This document shows positions 1 through 13,400 of a DNA stretch of 64,000 bases, piece by piece. The DNA is from Nereocystis luetkeana (taxonomy: Eukaryota; Sar; Phaeophyceae; Laminariales; Laminariaceae), in assembly GCA_031213475.1 (NCBI GenBank), contig JARUPZ010000026.1, positions 3,490,823-3,554,822 of the forward strand, read 5' to 3'. Made by a program: the position numbers and the translations under genes. The number at the start of each line of letters is the position of its first letter. The first letter of the stretch is position 1. The notes under the pieces were generated by a model. That model was not told where the DNA came from and did not search any database. It saw only the letters and a list, made by a program, of their open reading frames with translations.

Positions 1-135
1 TTTCTAAGCGGCTTTACGTCGCACCCTTGACCCGTTGTAGGACAAAGTGCAGATGGTCGTGTTTTGGGGAGAAACCAGGCGATTTTTCGAAGCGATATTT
101 TCCCCCACAACAGGAACGAAGCAGTTTGCACTAGT

Positions 136-248
136 ACGCGGGACCGTATTATAGTAAATGGGACTAAATATTTGTTGGTAAAAATAAGTCAATGTATAGC
201 TTTTGGTGTGTGCCTTGGGTCCTATTTACTATGCCCCCCCCCCCGCAA
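136..248. mobile_element. MITE-A copy (TA-targeted hairpin MITE)
   Basis: Diverged copy. The left arm is disrupted (CGGGACC, then ATAGTAAAT). The right arm, GGGTCCTATTTACTATG, is followed by 13 C residues and GCAATA. Confidence 0.75.
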
Positions 249-299
249 TAGAAGGGCTACTTCGTCATTGAGGGGGACACCCCCCGGGCGAAGCCGAAC

Positions 300-1295
300 G
301 CTTTTGTCTTACATCAAGACCATGGCACTCGGGGGGTACCTCTGGGGAGGGGGGGTGTTTGACGGGCGCCTTTCTCTCCACGTGACGGACTTTTCAAGAT
401 AAAAGTCACCGGCGTATTCGATGGGTACCTCTGAGGTGTGTCCTTGGCGGGCGCCTCTCTCTCCACGCGGCGGACTCTAGAAGTAAAAGACGCCGATGTG
501 TTGGATGGGCGCCTCTTTCCAAGAGGTATAGTTGGTACCTGGTATGTCTACCTATTTTTTCATGAGATGAGCTTGAAGCCCTTGACGTTTGTGATACCAG
601 GTACCTAGTAGGTACCTATTTCGTTGTGATGAACTTCACGTGAGAGTCACTGATGTAGTTGATTAGGCACCTCTTTGGCGAGGTGACGTGCCAGGTAGCT
701 GATACCTGGCAGCTGGTAGGGACATCTTTCATCGTGACGTGTTTTAATAGGTAGCTATTTCTGTGTGACGTGTTCTGATAGGTGCCTCTCTCTATGTGGC
801 GTATCCAATACCAGGTAGGTATTCCTTTCAATGTGACGTATCATGATAGGTGGCTCTTTCGCTGTGGCGTACCAGTATCTGATAGGCACCTGTTTCAATG
901 TGCCGTAATCTGATAGGTACCTATTTCAATGTGACGTATTCTAATGGGTACCTCTTTCCGTGAGACGTAATATGATAGGCATCTCTTTCTGTGTGACGTA
1001 ATATGATAGGTGCCTCTTGCCATGCGACGTAATATGATAGGTACATCTTGCCATGCGACGTAATATAATAGGTACCTCTTTCCGTGTGACGTACTATAAT
1101 AGGTACGTCTTCTCGTGTGACGTAGTCTGAAAGGTGCCTCTTTCCATATGGCGTACCAGGTACTATGATAGTTCCCTCTTTCTGATGGGTATCTATTTTC
1201 ATGTAACGTATCATGATAGTTACCTCGTTCGCTGTGACGTATTCTGGCAGCTATTTCTTTTGAACGTGACGCATTTACTGCAGCACTGTCAGTAC
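300..1295. repeat. 31-bp minisatellite derived from the end of P4-ATPase exon D and its donor
   Basis: On the minus strand this intron starts with GTACTG. It then holds many degenerate units of about 31 bp centred on GGAAAGAGGTACC, spaced for example 1026 to 1057. The exon ends in GGAAAGAG|GTAC, so each unit repeats the exon end plus splice donor. Further out (616-660, 566-600, 470-500, 340-420) are longer degenerate copies whose reverse strand still reads like the exon, for example SDSHVKFITTK against INDFKFITWKE. Many units also carry TGACGT. Confidence 0.8.
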
Positions 1296-1403
1296 CTCTT
1301 TCCAGGTGATGAACTTGAAGTCGTTGATGTGCCGATCCCAGACCAGAGTGGGCGAAGAGTTGGCGTAGTTGTCGGCCCTGTGGCGGGCGACATCTTCGAC
1401 TAT
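1296..1403 (-). CDS. P4-ATPase exon D (ED..RH..D..N block)
   Basis: 108 nt, 36 codons, acceptor GGTGCGCAG, donor GGAAAGAG|GTACTG. It reads IVEDVARHRADNYAN and ends with INDFKFITWKE. The tandem array in the next intron repeats the last bases of this exon together with its donor. Confidence 0.88.
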
Positions 1404-4400
1404 CTGCGCACCAAAAGGAAAATCGACAACAGAGATGGGGCGGTACCGATTGATACGCATCCTTCGAAATATACAGCTGAGGGAGGGGGGGGGGGGGGGG
1501 GGCTTTCAATCCTGTTAGTGTTTACCGCGATCCCATTTTGGCGACAGACTAGCTCTAATTTGAGTGGTTTGCCCCCCTCAACGAGACTGAAGCTTGCTCT
1601 AAAAGGGTTGAAAGCATCCATATATATTCAATAGGACCTACGTTACACACAAAAACCTACAAAGTTCGATGTTTTTACCTACAATATTTGGTCCTATTCA
1701 CTATGGCCCCCCGTAGCATAAGACGACTCGGGAATCGAGAGCGGCCGTAAGTCGCAAGTCGCGGATGCCACTGCAGGGTTGCGAAGAAAAATAACGGAGA
1801 CCGCCAATCCGATTGGACAGCCCCTATCTATGGTCTAGGCACATGCATATATATACCAGGGTATATATACATATATGCAAGACGAAACTTTTTCTTAAGG
1901 CTCTCTCTCCATCCCATTTACTATCTTCTTGCTCTTTATTTGTCTCCCCATCCCACGTACTATTACGGGAGACCATAGTTAATAGGACCAAATATTGTCG
2001 GTAAAAAGAGTTAAATATATAGGTGTTTGTGTGTATCATAGGTCCTATTTACTATGGCCCACCGTACTAGGTAACTCAAATCTGGGGTCACATAGTGGTA
2101 GCCTCTCTCCCCCCCCACCCCCCACCCCCACCGCTAGCAGCTCGCCCTTCACGAGACTCGCTGTCACGGTGCTTCGCGCTTGGTGCAAGCAATGTCTGCC
2201 TGGTCGGTGGAAACCCGACGCGCACCGTCCCGGCGTTGTATGGGTGCGAGGGTCTTTTGTCATACGACTATGGCCATGCATGACATCGAGTATACCCCCC
2301 CCCCTCCTAGGAGATGGATGGTGGCCACAGCCGGGCACACAGGAAGGGGATACGACTAGCAGAAAGTGTCTATGTACTATACGGAAACAGCGTAATGAGC
2401 GCCCAACCGTTGGAAGTGTCTCTATTAGGAGTAGGAACGGTGCTCCGACTCGAAAGGGATGCGTGGTCAATGGTCAAATGACTAAGACAAGCAACAAATG
2501 AGTACGCCCCCCCTCCCCCCCTTCCCTCCCTCCCTCCCTCCCCCCCCCCCCTACAGCTTCCCCACGACGGTTCGTGCCTTGCATTTGTTGTCGCGAGAAC
2601 ACTGCAGCCCTTTTTCCCCCTCTTCGACTTGCGTCTAATAGCCTAGTCCGTTTTTAACCAACACAACGACTCTGGCAGTCAATTGTTTACGTTCGTCACC
2701 GCAAGAGCCTCCACCCCCCCCCCCCCCTCCCTCCCCGCCGCTCGTCCGACAGAAAGCGTTTTTGAACCAAAAAACAAACAAACAATTTTTTGTCGTATAG
2801 TATGCCTGGTACACCTCCATCGCAGCCTGTGCCCCTTTGATCGCGATCATAAGAATCGTTCACACACTAATACGAGGACGGAGCGGTTCTTACATTCCCG
2901 TCCGGAGTAGCACTCCATAAAATCTGTACACTTCGGGAGTGTTACCCACACACTGCAGACAAGAGAAAATGTGTAGCTACCTACTGCAAGAGCGCCGTTT
3001 TCGGTTTAAGGTTGTCACGGGAGAGCTCGTACCTCGGGGGGGGGGGGGGGGGGGGGACCCAGTTGTATATACCACTCTGACAGGAAGATGTGTTCCCCAT
3101 TTTTGTTCTGGTATTTTGCCTCAGAGTCCAAATCGGGGTCATTCCCGGCCGGAGCGGTAAAAGCTCAAGAAGCGCACCAACCTCCACACGAAAAAAAAAC
3201 AGGGCTCTCTGCGGGTCATGACGCGGCCCACGGGTCGGGTGAGGGGCAGTTTAAACGCTAACGAGTTGAGTCGGGTCGGGTCGGGTCGGTTCGGGTGGGT
3301 CCAGGGAGTATATCAACTCTCACAGGTCCGGTTGGGTCACCCTTACCCGACCTGACTCGACCCGGCCCGACCCGCGAGGCGTGGCCTGACACGACCCCCG
3401 AGGTTTGACCCGACCTGACCCGACCCGTGAACAGGCTATCGGCCGGAGTAGTACGACTTTGGGCGCTAATATAAGGACCTTTTCGTAATCAAGGTGAATA
3501 CCAAGCGGTTCTTATATTTACGCCCAGAGTTGGTACATGGTTTCATCCTCCGTCGTAAATATCAGGATGTTTTAGACACTCCTATGAAGACGAAGCGGTC
3601 CTTATGTTTACTGGCACCCAGGGTTGTAAAGCGCAAGAAGCTTCGTACAATAGCTCACGACACTTCCACGTGAAAAAAAAGAAAGAAATAGGAGTCCGTG
3701 TTTTAATTATGCTGCCCTTTGAAGGCTGCAGTCCCGATTTGGGGACAACCCGCGCAAATTAATTAGCGGGCTGCCCCCCGAGACGGAATTGCAGTCCCTA
3801 TAAGGATCAATCAACCCTGTTCGTTGCATGCAGTGCTCAACCATTGTACACATCAAGCGTGCAGTATGCACGCACCCAACCATCGTGCCGTTGCGGCCGC
3901 AGCAAGAATATTTACGCTCAACCATCGTGCCATTGTGGCCGTATGTAAGGCCTAGGCCAATGAAAACGCCAAGTCCGATAGTTTTTCTTTCAGATATATT
4001 GCTTTAAAAAAGCGGCCAAAACATTTCCTCGTACCGCCGCTGAGGGAAAAAAGAGAGAAAAGAGTTTGATTTTTCACTTTTTTTTCCCCCCCAACGGCTG
4101 CAGGCGGCGAAATTTGTTTTTTCTGGTTGAAAATTGTCAACTAGCCGATAGAAACCAGCTCTCGCGACGATTGACGCTCGATCTCAACATGGACTCAGCC
4201 CACGGCCAAGCCGCTCGGTGTCCGGCGAGGCTAACGAAGATAGTAGAAGGCATCGAAGATATCAGGTGGATCCATGGTCTAGGGGGCGAGAGCTTGCCGG
4301 CGGCGTCCTACGGTATATCCTCCCAAACCTGAAAAAAATACTATTTTTTGCCATTCGAGACGGATGGAGAAGTTTTGCACACCAGCGGCCAATTGTTTTT

Positions 4401-7400
4401 TTTTATCATACGCCTGGTCAGCTCCTGCCACATGACACCGGCCATGGTGTGAAGACGGTGACCTTAGGGTGGGTGGGAGCCCTTAACGAGCGCACTCGGT
4501 TCAGAATTCATGACGCAGTCGTTGGTTTTGTCGATCTATGCTTGTCAAGGACTCGGAATCTCGCCGCTTCGAACCAAACATCGGCCTGAGTTTTTCTCAA
4601 GCCGATGTTGGCCCGACATCGGCCCCGGATTTGCCTTTTCCGGGCTTTTGAAAAAGTTTGGAACTTTCTTTTTTCTAGACTTGCTCATAGGAAGCGTGCT
4701 CCAAAATAAATCTGGAAGGTATCTTTAAAATTCAAACTTTTCATTGATACTTCGCTTTCCCATAGGCATAGGTCTAAACACGCGAAGTTTCTGAGCTGTT
4801 TTTGGGGCCGGCTGCACAAAAAAAGCGTCCATAGCACCCAAAACTGCTGTGCCAATACCAGTACCAATACTTACACATTCGGTACACGTTCGGTATGCGT
4901 TCGGTATACATTCAGTAGTACGAGGTACACGTTCGGTATGCGTTCGGTATGTGTTCGATATGCGTTCCGTTTTCGTTCGGTATGCGTTCGGTATCATTCC
5001 GATATGCGTTCGGAATACGCTCGGTATCATTCCGATATGCATTCGGTATGCGTTCGGTACACGTTCGGATTACGTACGGTTTACGTACTGTAGTACTCAC
5101 CATGAAGACAGCGTCGACGCAGACGACGAAAAAGAGGGGCAGCAGCATCATCGGTATGCCGAAGGTGTTGGTGATCGACGGAACCACCTGAACGAACAAG
5201 ACGACGCCGCCCGATCGTGTGCCCGTCCGTACCCATGCAACCAGGAGAAAAAAAAAACAGGAAACATGTTTCCCGAACGGCGGTCCGTCCGTTCCGCCCG
5301 ATCGGAACGGTTACATAAACGAAGCACAGCAAAACCAGCGCACAGCACAGACGGAGAAAGCGGGGGGGAGTAAGGGTCACAAGAAATCTGGGGGGGGGCG
5401 GGGGTGCATTCATTATCATGCATGGCCGTAGTCGGGGAGGGGGGAGCACAGGATTGAGAACTCACGATTGAACCCAAAACCCAGGTACCCCCCCCCCCCC
5501 ATGCTTACTACGCAGCCAAATGTGGTCATGATTACCGTGATGTCTTCCTCCGGACTACGACTGCAGTCCGAACCATGTACCTCAACCTGAACCGAACACC
5601 TTGCACAGCGGGAAGGTCATCGATTTATGTCTTTCCACGTCATTATCTAGCTCTTTCAGACGGAAGCACCTGCACCTTGAAATCTTGCAAACGTCCGGAA
5701 ACGTTGGACAGATAATTCAATTTTGAAAAAAACTGTTCGCGGGTCACGACCCAACCTCCGGGTCGGGTCAAGAGGTGCTCAAATTATCACGGGTCGGGTC
5801 GGGTAGGGTCGGGTCGGGTAGGGTCGGGCCGGGCCGGGAAGTGTATAAACTCTCGCGGTTCGGGTTGAGCCGGGTCGAGAGGTTTTCAAATCTTGCGGGT
5901 CGGGTCAGGTCGGGTGAAGATTTTTTCAGATCTCACGGGCCGGATCGGGCCGGGTCGGGTCGGGTCGGATCGGGTCGAGTCTGGTCAGGTCGTGCATTTT
6001 TTAATCTCACTGGTCGGGTCAGGCCGGTTCAAGAGGTGACAAAAAAACTCACGGGTCGGGTCAGGTCATACCCGCGAGAACATATCACTCCCGGGTCGGA
6101 CCAGGATGACCCGCGAACTGTTTTGTACTGAATCACGGTTCGGACCCGCTCATTCGGCCCGCGGATCCGGCGCTTGAAAAAATCTTGCTTTTCTTGCCTC
6201 AAAGGCGTCTCTCGTACCACTTTGCAATAACACTCATTTGGTGCCATACTCAAACATTGATACACCGCCAATTCTATGTGCGCGTGTCCGAATCACGCCG
6301 CACCCACTACAGCCATGGAGGTTGAAAAAAATGTTTTAGGGTGTTGCCCGAGGAGCCGGATCCGGGGGTCCAGCCTGCGGGTCGACAGAAATGGTCTCGC
6401 GGGTTGAGGTGGCCCGATCCGTGACGCGGGCCAATCGGAATCTGGCGGGTCCGGTCCCGTCCGGACAAGAGGTGTTCAAACTCTCACGGGCCAGGTCGAG
6501 TCGGGTTAAGAGGTTTTCAAATCTCACGGGTCGGGTTGAGTCGGGTCAGGAGGTTTCAAAGTCTCACGGGTCGGGTCGGATCGGGTTAGGAGGTTTTCAA
6601 AATCTCGCGGCCCAGGTCGGGTCAGGTCAGGTCAGGTTAGATCAGGTCAAGATGTCTCAGAATTTTGGCGGGTGGTCGGGTCGGATCAGGACCTGACCCA
6701 CGCACAGCCCTGGGTATTCCACTTCAAACTCTACATATATATATATTTCAGGGAATATGTATTGCCGCTCCGTGTGATCTGTGTCATCTGTATGATCAGT
6801 ATGATCTGTGTGATTTGTAGCTCCTGTTACCGGGTGGGAGCCGTGAAACCTGCATGATTTACTTGAGGGCAAATTTTCCTGAGTTGGATATGTACTAGAT
6901 AGATACAGATCCTGCACAGCATCTCATAGCGGCAAGGTGGGATCCGGATGCGCGAAACGATTTGCATAGAGCATGCCCTGCCCGACGTATGCATACAAGC
7001 AAGGGTTTGACCCATCTGTACGGCCAAAGTACCCGAACCAAGCCTCTCCTCTCCTTTTTTTTCGCAGTCTCTTCTTAGCATACGAGTATGTTACGTACAT
7101 CGTTCACTGCGTCGCACGCTTCAATATTCAGCAAGGTACGGGGGGGGGGGGGGCACAGAAGTAGTACAGGCCCACCAATAAAAAAAAAGACAAGAAGATA
7201 CCAAACTGGCCGGGAATATAGGGACCGTTTTCTCATTAATAGGAAGAACCAACGAAACTTACAATTCCGCCCGGAGTGGTAAGGTTCATTTCTTGGGGGG
7301 GGGAACGGCAAGAAAGTATTAAAAATAAGAGAAATCGTGCTCAGCGGTGGACCCTGTACTGAATCCTACCACCCATGTACGCAAATGTGTGGACCGTTTT

Positions 7401-10400
7401 GTACATTTCAAATTCAGTGCAAACGTTACTTAGATTTTTTGGCCATTAAGGTAGCTGAAGCATGGTGTCAAAGTAGGTGTTAAGTCTTTTTCGCTCATAT
7501 GTACCTGGGCGTTTGTTGTCGGCGGGGCCCATACTGTACCCGTATAGATGACCCCTCAAGAAGACGAGAGGAATTACCCGTTTACGTCAACCATAGCAGG
7601 TGTGTGGGGAGATACGTCAACCATAGCAGGCGTGTAGAGCATGCAGAGGTGACGGCGCTGCGGCAGAAGAGCATGAAGTAGCTATAGCGTATAGTGAAGT
7701 TCCGGGTAGAGTTAGACCAGGAGTGAACTGTTATCTCACAGCACAGGCGCGTCGAAGTTGCCTGTGCTGATGGTTTCATGCCCAAGCAAGCGGCCATGCC
7801 GTACAGTACAAAACCCAGTATCCCATTGAGTCGTTTTGCGGTGCGGAATATCCTGGCAAAATACACTCGAACATATTGTAGAGTTAGGAGCGGGGTGTAT
7901 GGCCAGTGAATAAGAACAAGAAAAAGACAAGCTAAATCAACCGACGGGTACAAGGCACTCGGCTGTGAATAATACAGGGATACATTCCCGATGTGCACGC
8001 TAGTACGCAGGTCTGTGAGTTGGCCACAGAGACTTCACGTTTACTTATTCGTTGGGTGTTGGGTGCGGCCGAATATGCCAAATAACTGTTTTTGTTTTGT
8101 CGTGTTTATGTGGTCACAGACTACGAGCAACAACAGCAACGTGAAATAATCGGCACCACAATCGCGCCAGTCACCGGACACGAACACGTAGAACTCTGCG
8201 ATTTGCGGTACCTACGACGCCAACTATTAGATTTCTCATAACTACAGTTTCGATGACTCGTACTCAGTAAAACTCACAGACCTACTACGGGGGACCACAG
8301 TAAATAGGACCAAATAGGGTTATTAAAAATAGGTAAATATGTAAGTTTTTGTGTGTACCGTAGGTCCTATTTACCATGGCCCCCCGCAATAGATACCTGA
8401 ATATCAAAAACGGTGATTTCTCTCCCGTCTAGACGGGTAAAATCCAACGTATCACTGTAGGTAGGAACCGTAATACCGCAGGCTGTGGGGGGAGAGTCGG
8501 GTACCAGGCCTTTGGTTGGATACATCGATTCGAGGAAGGCACACATTCAGCCGAGCACCGGCGAAGACTGCGGGAGCTTCTCTATTGCCACTTCATCTCT
8601 CGAAGGGAAGGTGGCGGCGCGCCTCGAAACAAGCCATGTTGAAGGCACGGATAGCTTCGTCTCTGGTGGTGCGTTCGAGTCCCGTGATGGTTCGCCGCAC
8701 GTTCCCGACCGTCCCGTGCCGGCCCTCGAACTATCCATCGGCTACGCCGTTCAGCCACGGCGTCAAGCCCCTCTATAGGGCGGGCGGCACTCTGTTAACC
8801 CCTTTAACACTGCAGTCTCGTTGTGTGGACAAACTACTTAGAGTTTGAGTGGTTTGTCACCAACGCGGGACTGCAGTCCTCAAGGGGTTAAGACACCGCT
8901 CTGGGCGAACATGTAGGGTAGTTTTTGAATCTGAGAGGAGGTTAAAAAATACATGGTAGATTATTCTTACGGTCAGAGTGGTACGAAGCACGTATATATG
9001 CACTGTACGAGTAACCCTTCGGGACGTTGGGAGGGGGAAAACGGACGGGTAAGAATAAAAATGACGACGACCAGCCGCGGCCACCGCTCGATCAGGGGGG
9101 CTGATGATACAAAATACATACCAGGGTACTAGGTAGTGTGTCCGAGGCACAAGGCAAGCTGCCGAAAGGCACGGAGCACTTCGATAGTATCCTTGCCTGC
9201 ACTGCCGGACATTCAATCACGCTGCTCGTGGACGGTTTTCTTTTAATATGGTGTGCCCGAGTCACAAGGCAAGCAGCCGAGAGGCGCGGGTATTTCGACA
9301 CTATCTTTGCCTGCACTGCCGGGCATTCATTCACGCTGCTCGTGGACGGTTGCCTTAGAACACCAAAGCTACCAACCATTGTTTCGGTCGCTCTCTCGGG
9401 AAGCGGCGACCACGGCATCTCGGAGGCAAACGAAGCAGTCAGCCCGGGTTGCTGGCTGGGGTAGCGGGGTATACCAGTATAAGGGATCTGTTCCAAGTGC
9501 AACGGAAGCAAGACGTACGGCACGGCACGCGATCGCACGGGCGCAAGAACAAGCGCAGCAGGACGATGCTACTGTGCGTCGTAGTTGTCTCACGCGTTTC
9601 CTACTTACTATGGTCCCCTATCGTCCCCTATGGTCGTCCGTAATAGTAACCAGAACCAAATCTCTCTTTTTCTCTTTTTTTTTTCCTTGAACGTGGGTGT
9701 GGACATGTTGTTTTTTCCACCAGCGGAGATATTGCAGGTACATGCAAGGCTGTTATTAGATCCACACGTATCTGTTTTACCACCTGGCACCCTGCTCCCG
9801 TCTGGTACTTGGGCCCCGCAGTGGACCCATCCCAATTGGCACCCTGCTTGCACTTAGTGGCGCAGAACTAAAACCACCCCTCTGAAGGAGCCGCCTGAGG
9901 CCCACCTGGCACCCTGGTTCCGTTTGGTACCATGTCGGCCGTATGATACATATCTACGACAACTACTGCTGTTACACATACACCCGCATTGAATCCACTT
10001 GCAAATCTGGATGCTCATAGCCTTGCACGCACGTGCAAGTTCGCGGCCTTTCTGATGGTTGGGGGTCCGACGTGCATTTTGGTTGCTGTGCTCCTTCGTA
10101 ATAGAAGGCAGATAACCCCCCCCCCCCCCCCCCCCTCCCTCCTCTCAATCTGGATGGGTTGGCGTCGAGTGGCGACGACGCTGTAATACAAGCCACCAGA
10201 CACTAGACATGAAATGTACAGACGGCTCCTTCCGACATAAATGCCATATAGACCAGACCAGACATATACACCATGCAAACAACAGAAAAAAAAAAAAAAA
10301 AAAAAACAGACCCGCCGGTAAAACAAACACAATATAATATACACGGTTCACAATTATTTTCCGGCACCAAAACAAAAAACCAGAAATAGACATGAAATTA

Positions 10401-13400
10401 CTCAACTAACATTTTTTTTCCCCATACCGAAACGCAAAAACCAAATTTGGAAATGAAACAATTGAACTAACCAGTTTTTTTTTTCCATATGAATACACAG
10501 ACCGGATTTAGACACGAAATTACTCAACTAACTATTTTTTTTGTTCACACCAAAAACGCAGAAACCAGATTTAGACGTGAAATAATTGACAGTTTGTTTT
10601 CACCATAAAATAACACAAACCAGATTAGACATGAAATTGCTCAGCTAACATATTTAGACGTGAAATAATTGAACTAACCAGTTTTTTTTCTTCATAACAT
10701 AACGCAAACCAGATTAGACATGAAATTACTCAGCTAACTTATTTTTTTTCATCATACCGAAAACGCAAAAAACAGATTTAGACATGAGACAGTTGAACTA
10801 ACCAGTTTTTTTTTCACCATAAAACAACACAAACCGGATTCAGGCATGAAACTACTCAACTAACCATGTTGTTTCCCGATACCGAAACCCAAATCAGAAG
10901 TATATATGAAACTACTCACTGAACCGCTTGTTTGTTTGATTATTTGTTTGTTTGTTTGTTTGTTTTTTTCCCCATACCAAACCACAAACCAGATCTAGAA
11001 ATGAAACAACTCAACTAACCATTTTTTTTTCTCCCCATATCCGAACCCAAATCAGACATAGACATCAAAAAAAAGTATAAAGTTTCTCCCGTATCATAGT
11101 ACTGGTAGTAAATGCATAAAAATGATAGACCAAAAACCTAGCATGAAGGTGGACCGCCTCACATGCACAAACATAGATACAGCATGGTCACCCCAACATG
11201 TTCAATTCACATGAAGGTTGGGTCTCGTGGTAAGATACCCGTAAAACTTTACCGATTTCCATCGGGCGGTGGAAGTCTGGTCTGACATTATTCCTGAAAT
11301 CCCCGACATGTGGTGCACATACCAAGCGCCAAATGAAGGGGAGGTGTGGATGATGCATGACATTAAGTCAACACCTATTATACTCATGAAACAAACACCT
11401 TGCATTTGACCGACCACATGACCAAAGAGAAGGAGCACCAAGCGGTACGTAGATATCTTGATATCTTGAAGGATAGAAGCCGGTACAAAGTGTGGGGGAA
11501 TTGTTGGCCAAGCTTTCGGCAGTGAAGGTCTACTCGGGAGCATTAGTGGGGTAGTTACCCATGGTGAAACGTACATATGACGGAGAAGGAGACGTACGGG
11601 ACATCCCGATGTGTGAGTAAGATTTTGTGTTATTATGCAAGCCGTCCTTGAACCTTGCATGGTAAAAATCAGGGCTTTTCGCGGGTCAGGTCAAACCTCA
11701 CGGGTCGGGTCGGGTCGGGTCGGGTCGGGTCAGCTGACCCGACCCGACCCGCGAAATTTGAGGTGTGTTGACCTGACCCGACCCGACCCGCGAGATTTTG
11801 AAATCCTCTTGACCCGACCCGACCCGACCCGCGAGATTTAAATGCCTCGTGATCCGACCCGACCCGACCCGTGAGATTTCAAAACCCTTTGACCCGACCC
11901 GACCCGCCACCTTCCGATTGACCCGTGAGACACGGGTTTCATGCGGGTCGGGTCAACTGGACCCATGACATATCTCACGGGTCAACGACGAAAGCTCACG
12001 GGTCCAAATACATAAACGTTGGTACGTTGGTCGGTTGGATGGTCCTTGGTCCCTTGACTTTTCCGAAAATGTCGTATGCTTGTGTTCGGTTTTTTCGTTT
12101 TTTGTATTTTTTTGGAGCATTGCGTGGTGTGCGCTTCAAAAAAGACCATGACGATCAGAATATGATGACGTACATGGAGAAAGGCACACACCCGCACTCT
12201 GCCGGGCGGATTCCTCCCGGCCCCTGAGTCGACCCTATAGCTCTGACCCGATGGCTTCTGCTGGCGCCCCGGCGAGCGACCTATAGCTGTGCAGGCTCCG
12301 GCAGCAAGCACTGAAGCGGAGGTTCTGACAGCGGGGGCCACGATCCGCGAGGACCCGGGGCCTGCTGCTGCTACTGGCAGCTGGAGGATCCGGGGCCTGC
12401 TGCTGCTGCTGCTGCTGCCGCGACGAGCGCGGGCTTCCTACACTGCTGTCATGTCTTGTCTTCATTGTTGCACCCTGCATGAGAGGGTGGCCGTTTTTTT
12501 AGTGGACATCACAAAAATATACTACTGTACGGCTTCATCCGACCCGGGATTCGCGTGTGATTATTCTACACACGCTGTGATACGCTCTCGGAGGTCTACG
12601 TATCGGTACGAGAGAAGCCTTTGGGCGGGAAACGGCGAGTATTTTTCGTTGTACAATGCCGGACCCGCGGGCCAGACCCGCGGGTCACAAAGGCGGCCTT
12701 CCGGCAGGTAGCTGCACACGTTAGCAAACATACTGATCCGTGGGCCAGACCCGCGGATCGAACGTGGGGGTCAGCCGGAAAAAAATCGCGGGTCATGATG
12801 ACCTGACCCGCGAATGACCCGTATCTCACGGGTCATGACCCGACCCGACCCGTGACATTTTGAACACCTCCTGACCCGACCCGACCCGACCCGCGAGATT
12901 TCAAAACCTCTTGACCCGACCCGACCCGACCCGTGAGATTTCAAAACCCTTTGACCCGACCCGACCCGACCCGACCCGTGAGATTTTTTTAAATTTTGAC
13001 CCGACCCGACCCGACCCGCGAGATTTTAAAAACAATTGACCCGACCCGACCCGACCCGCGACATTTTGTAACCCCCTGACCCGACCCGCGGGTCGGGTCA
13101 TGACCCGCGAAAAGCCCTGCTAAAAATGACCTCCCTGGAGGGAAGTAACCAGTACAGCAGCGGGGCAAGAAGATAGAAGATACGATCGTGGAACGCCAGG
13201 ATGGTGACCATGCAGATCGCCTGACACAAACGTGGGCTACTTGTGTTAAGGGTGTTGAACTTGGCTCCAGGCTACGAGCCCGTGTTGGAGACACTATTTA
13301 GTGTGGTACGCCGGCAAAAGAACTGAAAGACACCAGACCCCCAACGAGTACCAGGATTGGGAAGTCCCAGTAACTTGAACGTTTCCCACTATTATGAACA

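Noticed and set aside
895-1509. A 204-codon minus-strand frame
   Set aside because: Most of it is the 31-bp minisatellite read through rotating frames; the true exon D lies in another frame.
5775-6131. A 118-codon frame rich in GSGRVGSGRV
   Set aside because: It is a translation of the GGGTC array in a non-coding DNA element.
8485-8778. Decayed retroviral-type integrase on the minus strand
   Set aside because: Only a short phrase (TPWLNGVADG) is similar; no catalytic residues could be placed.
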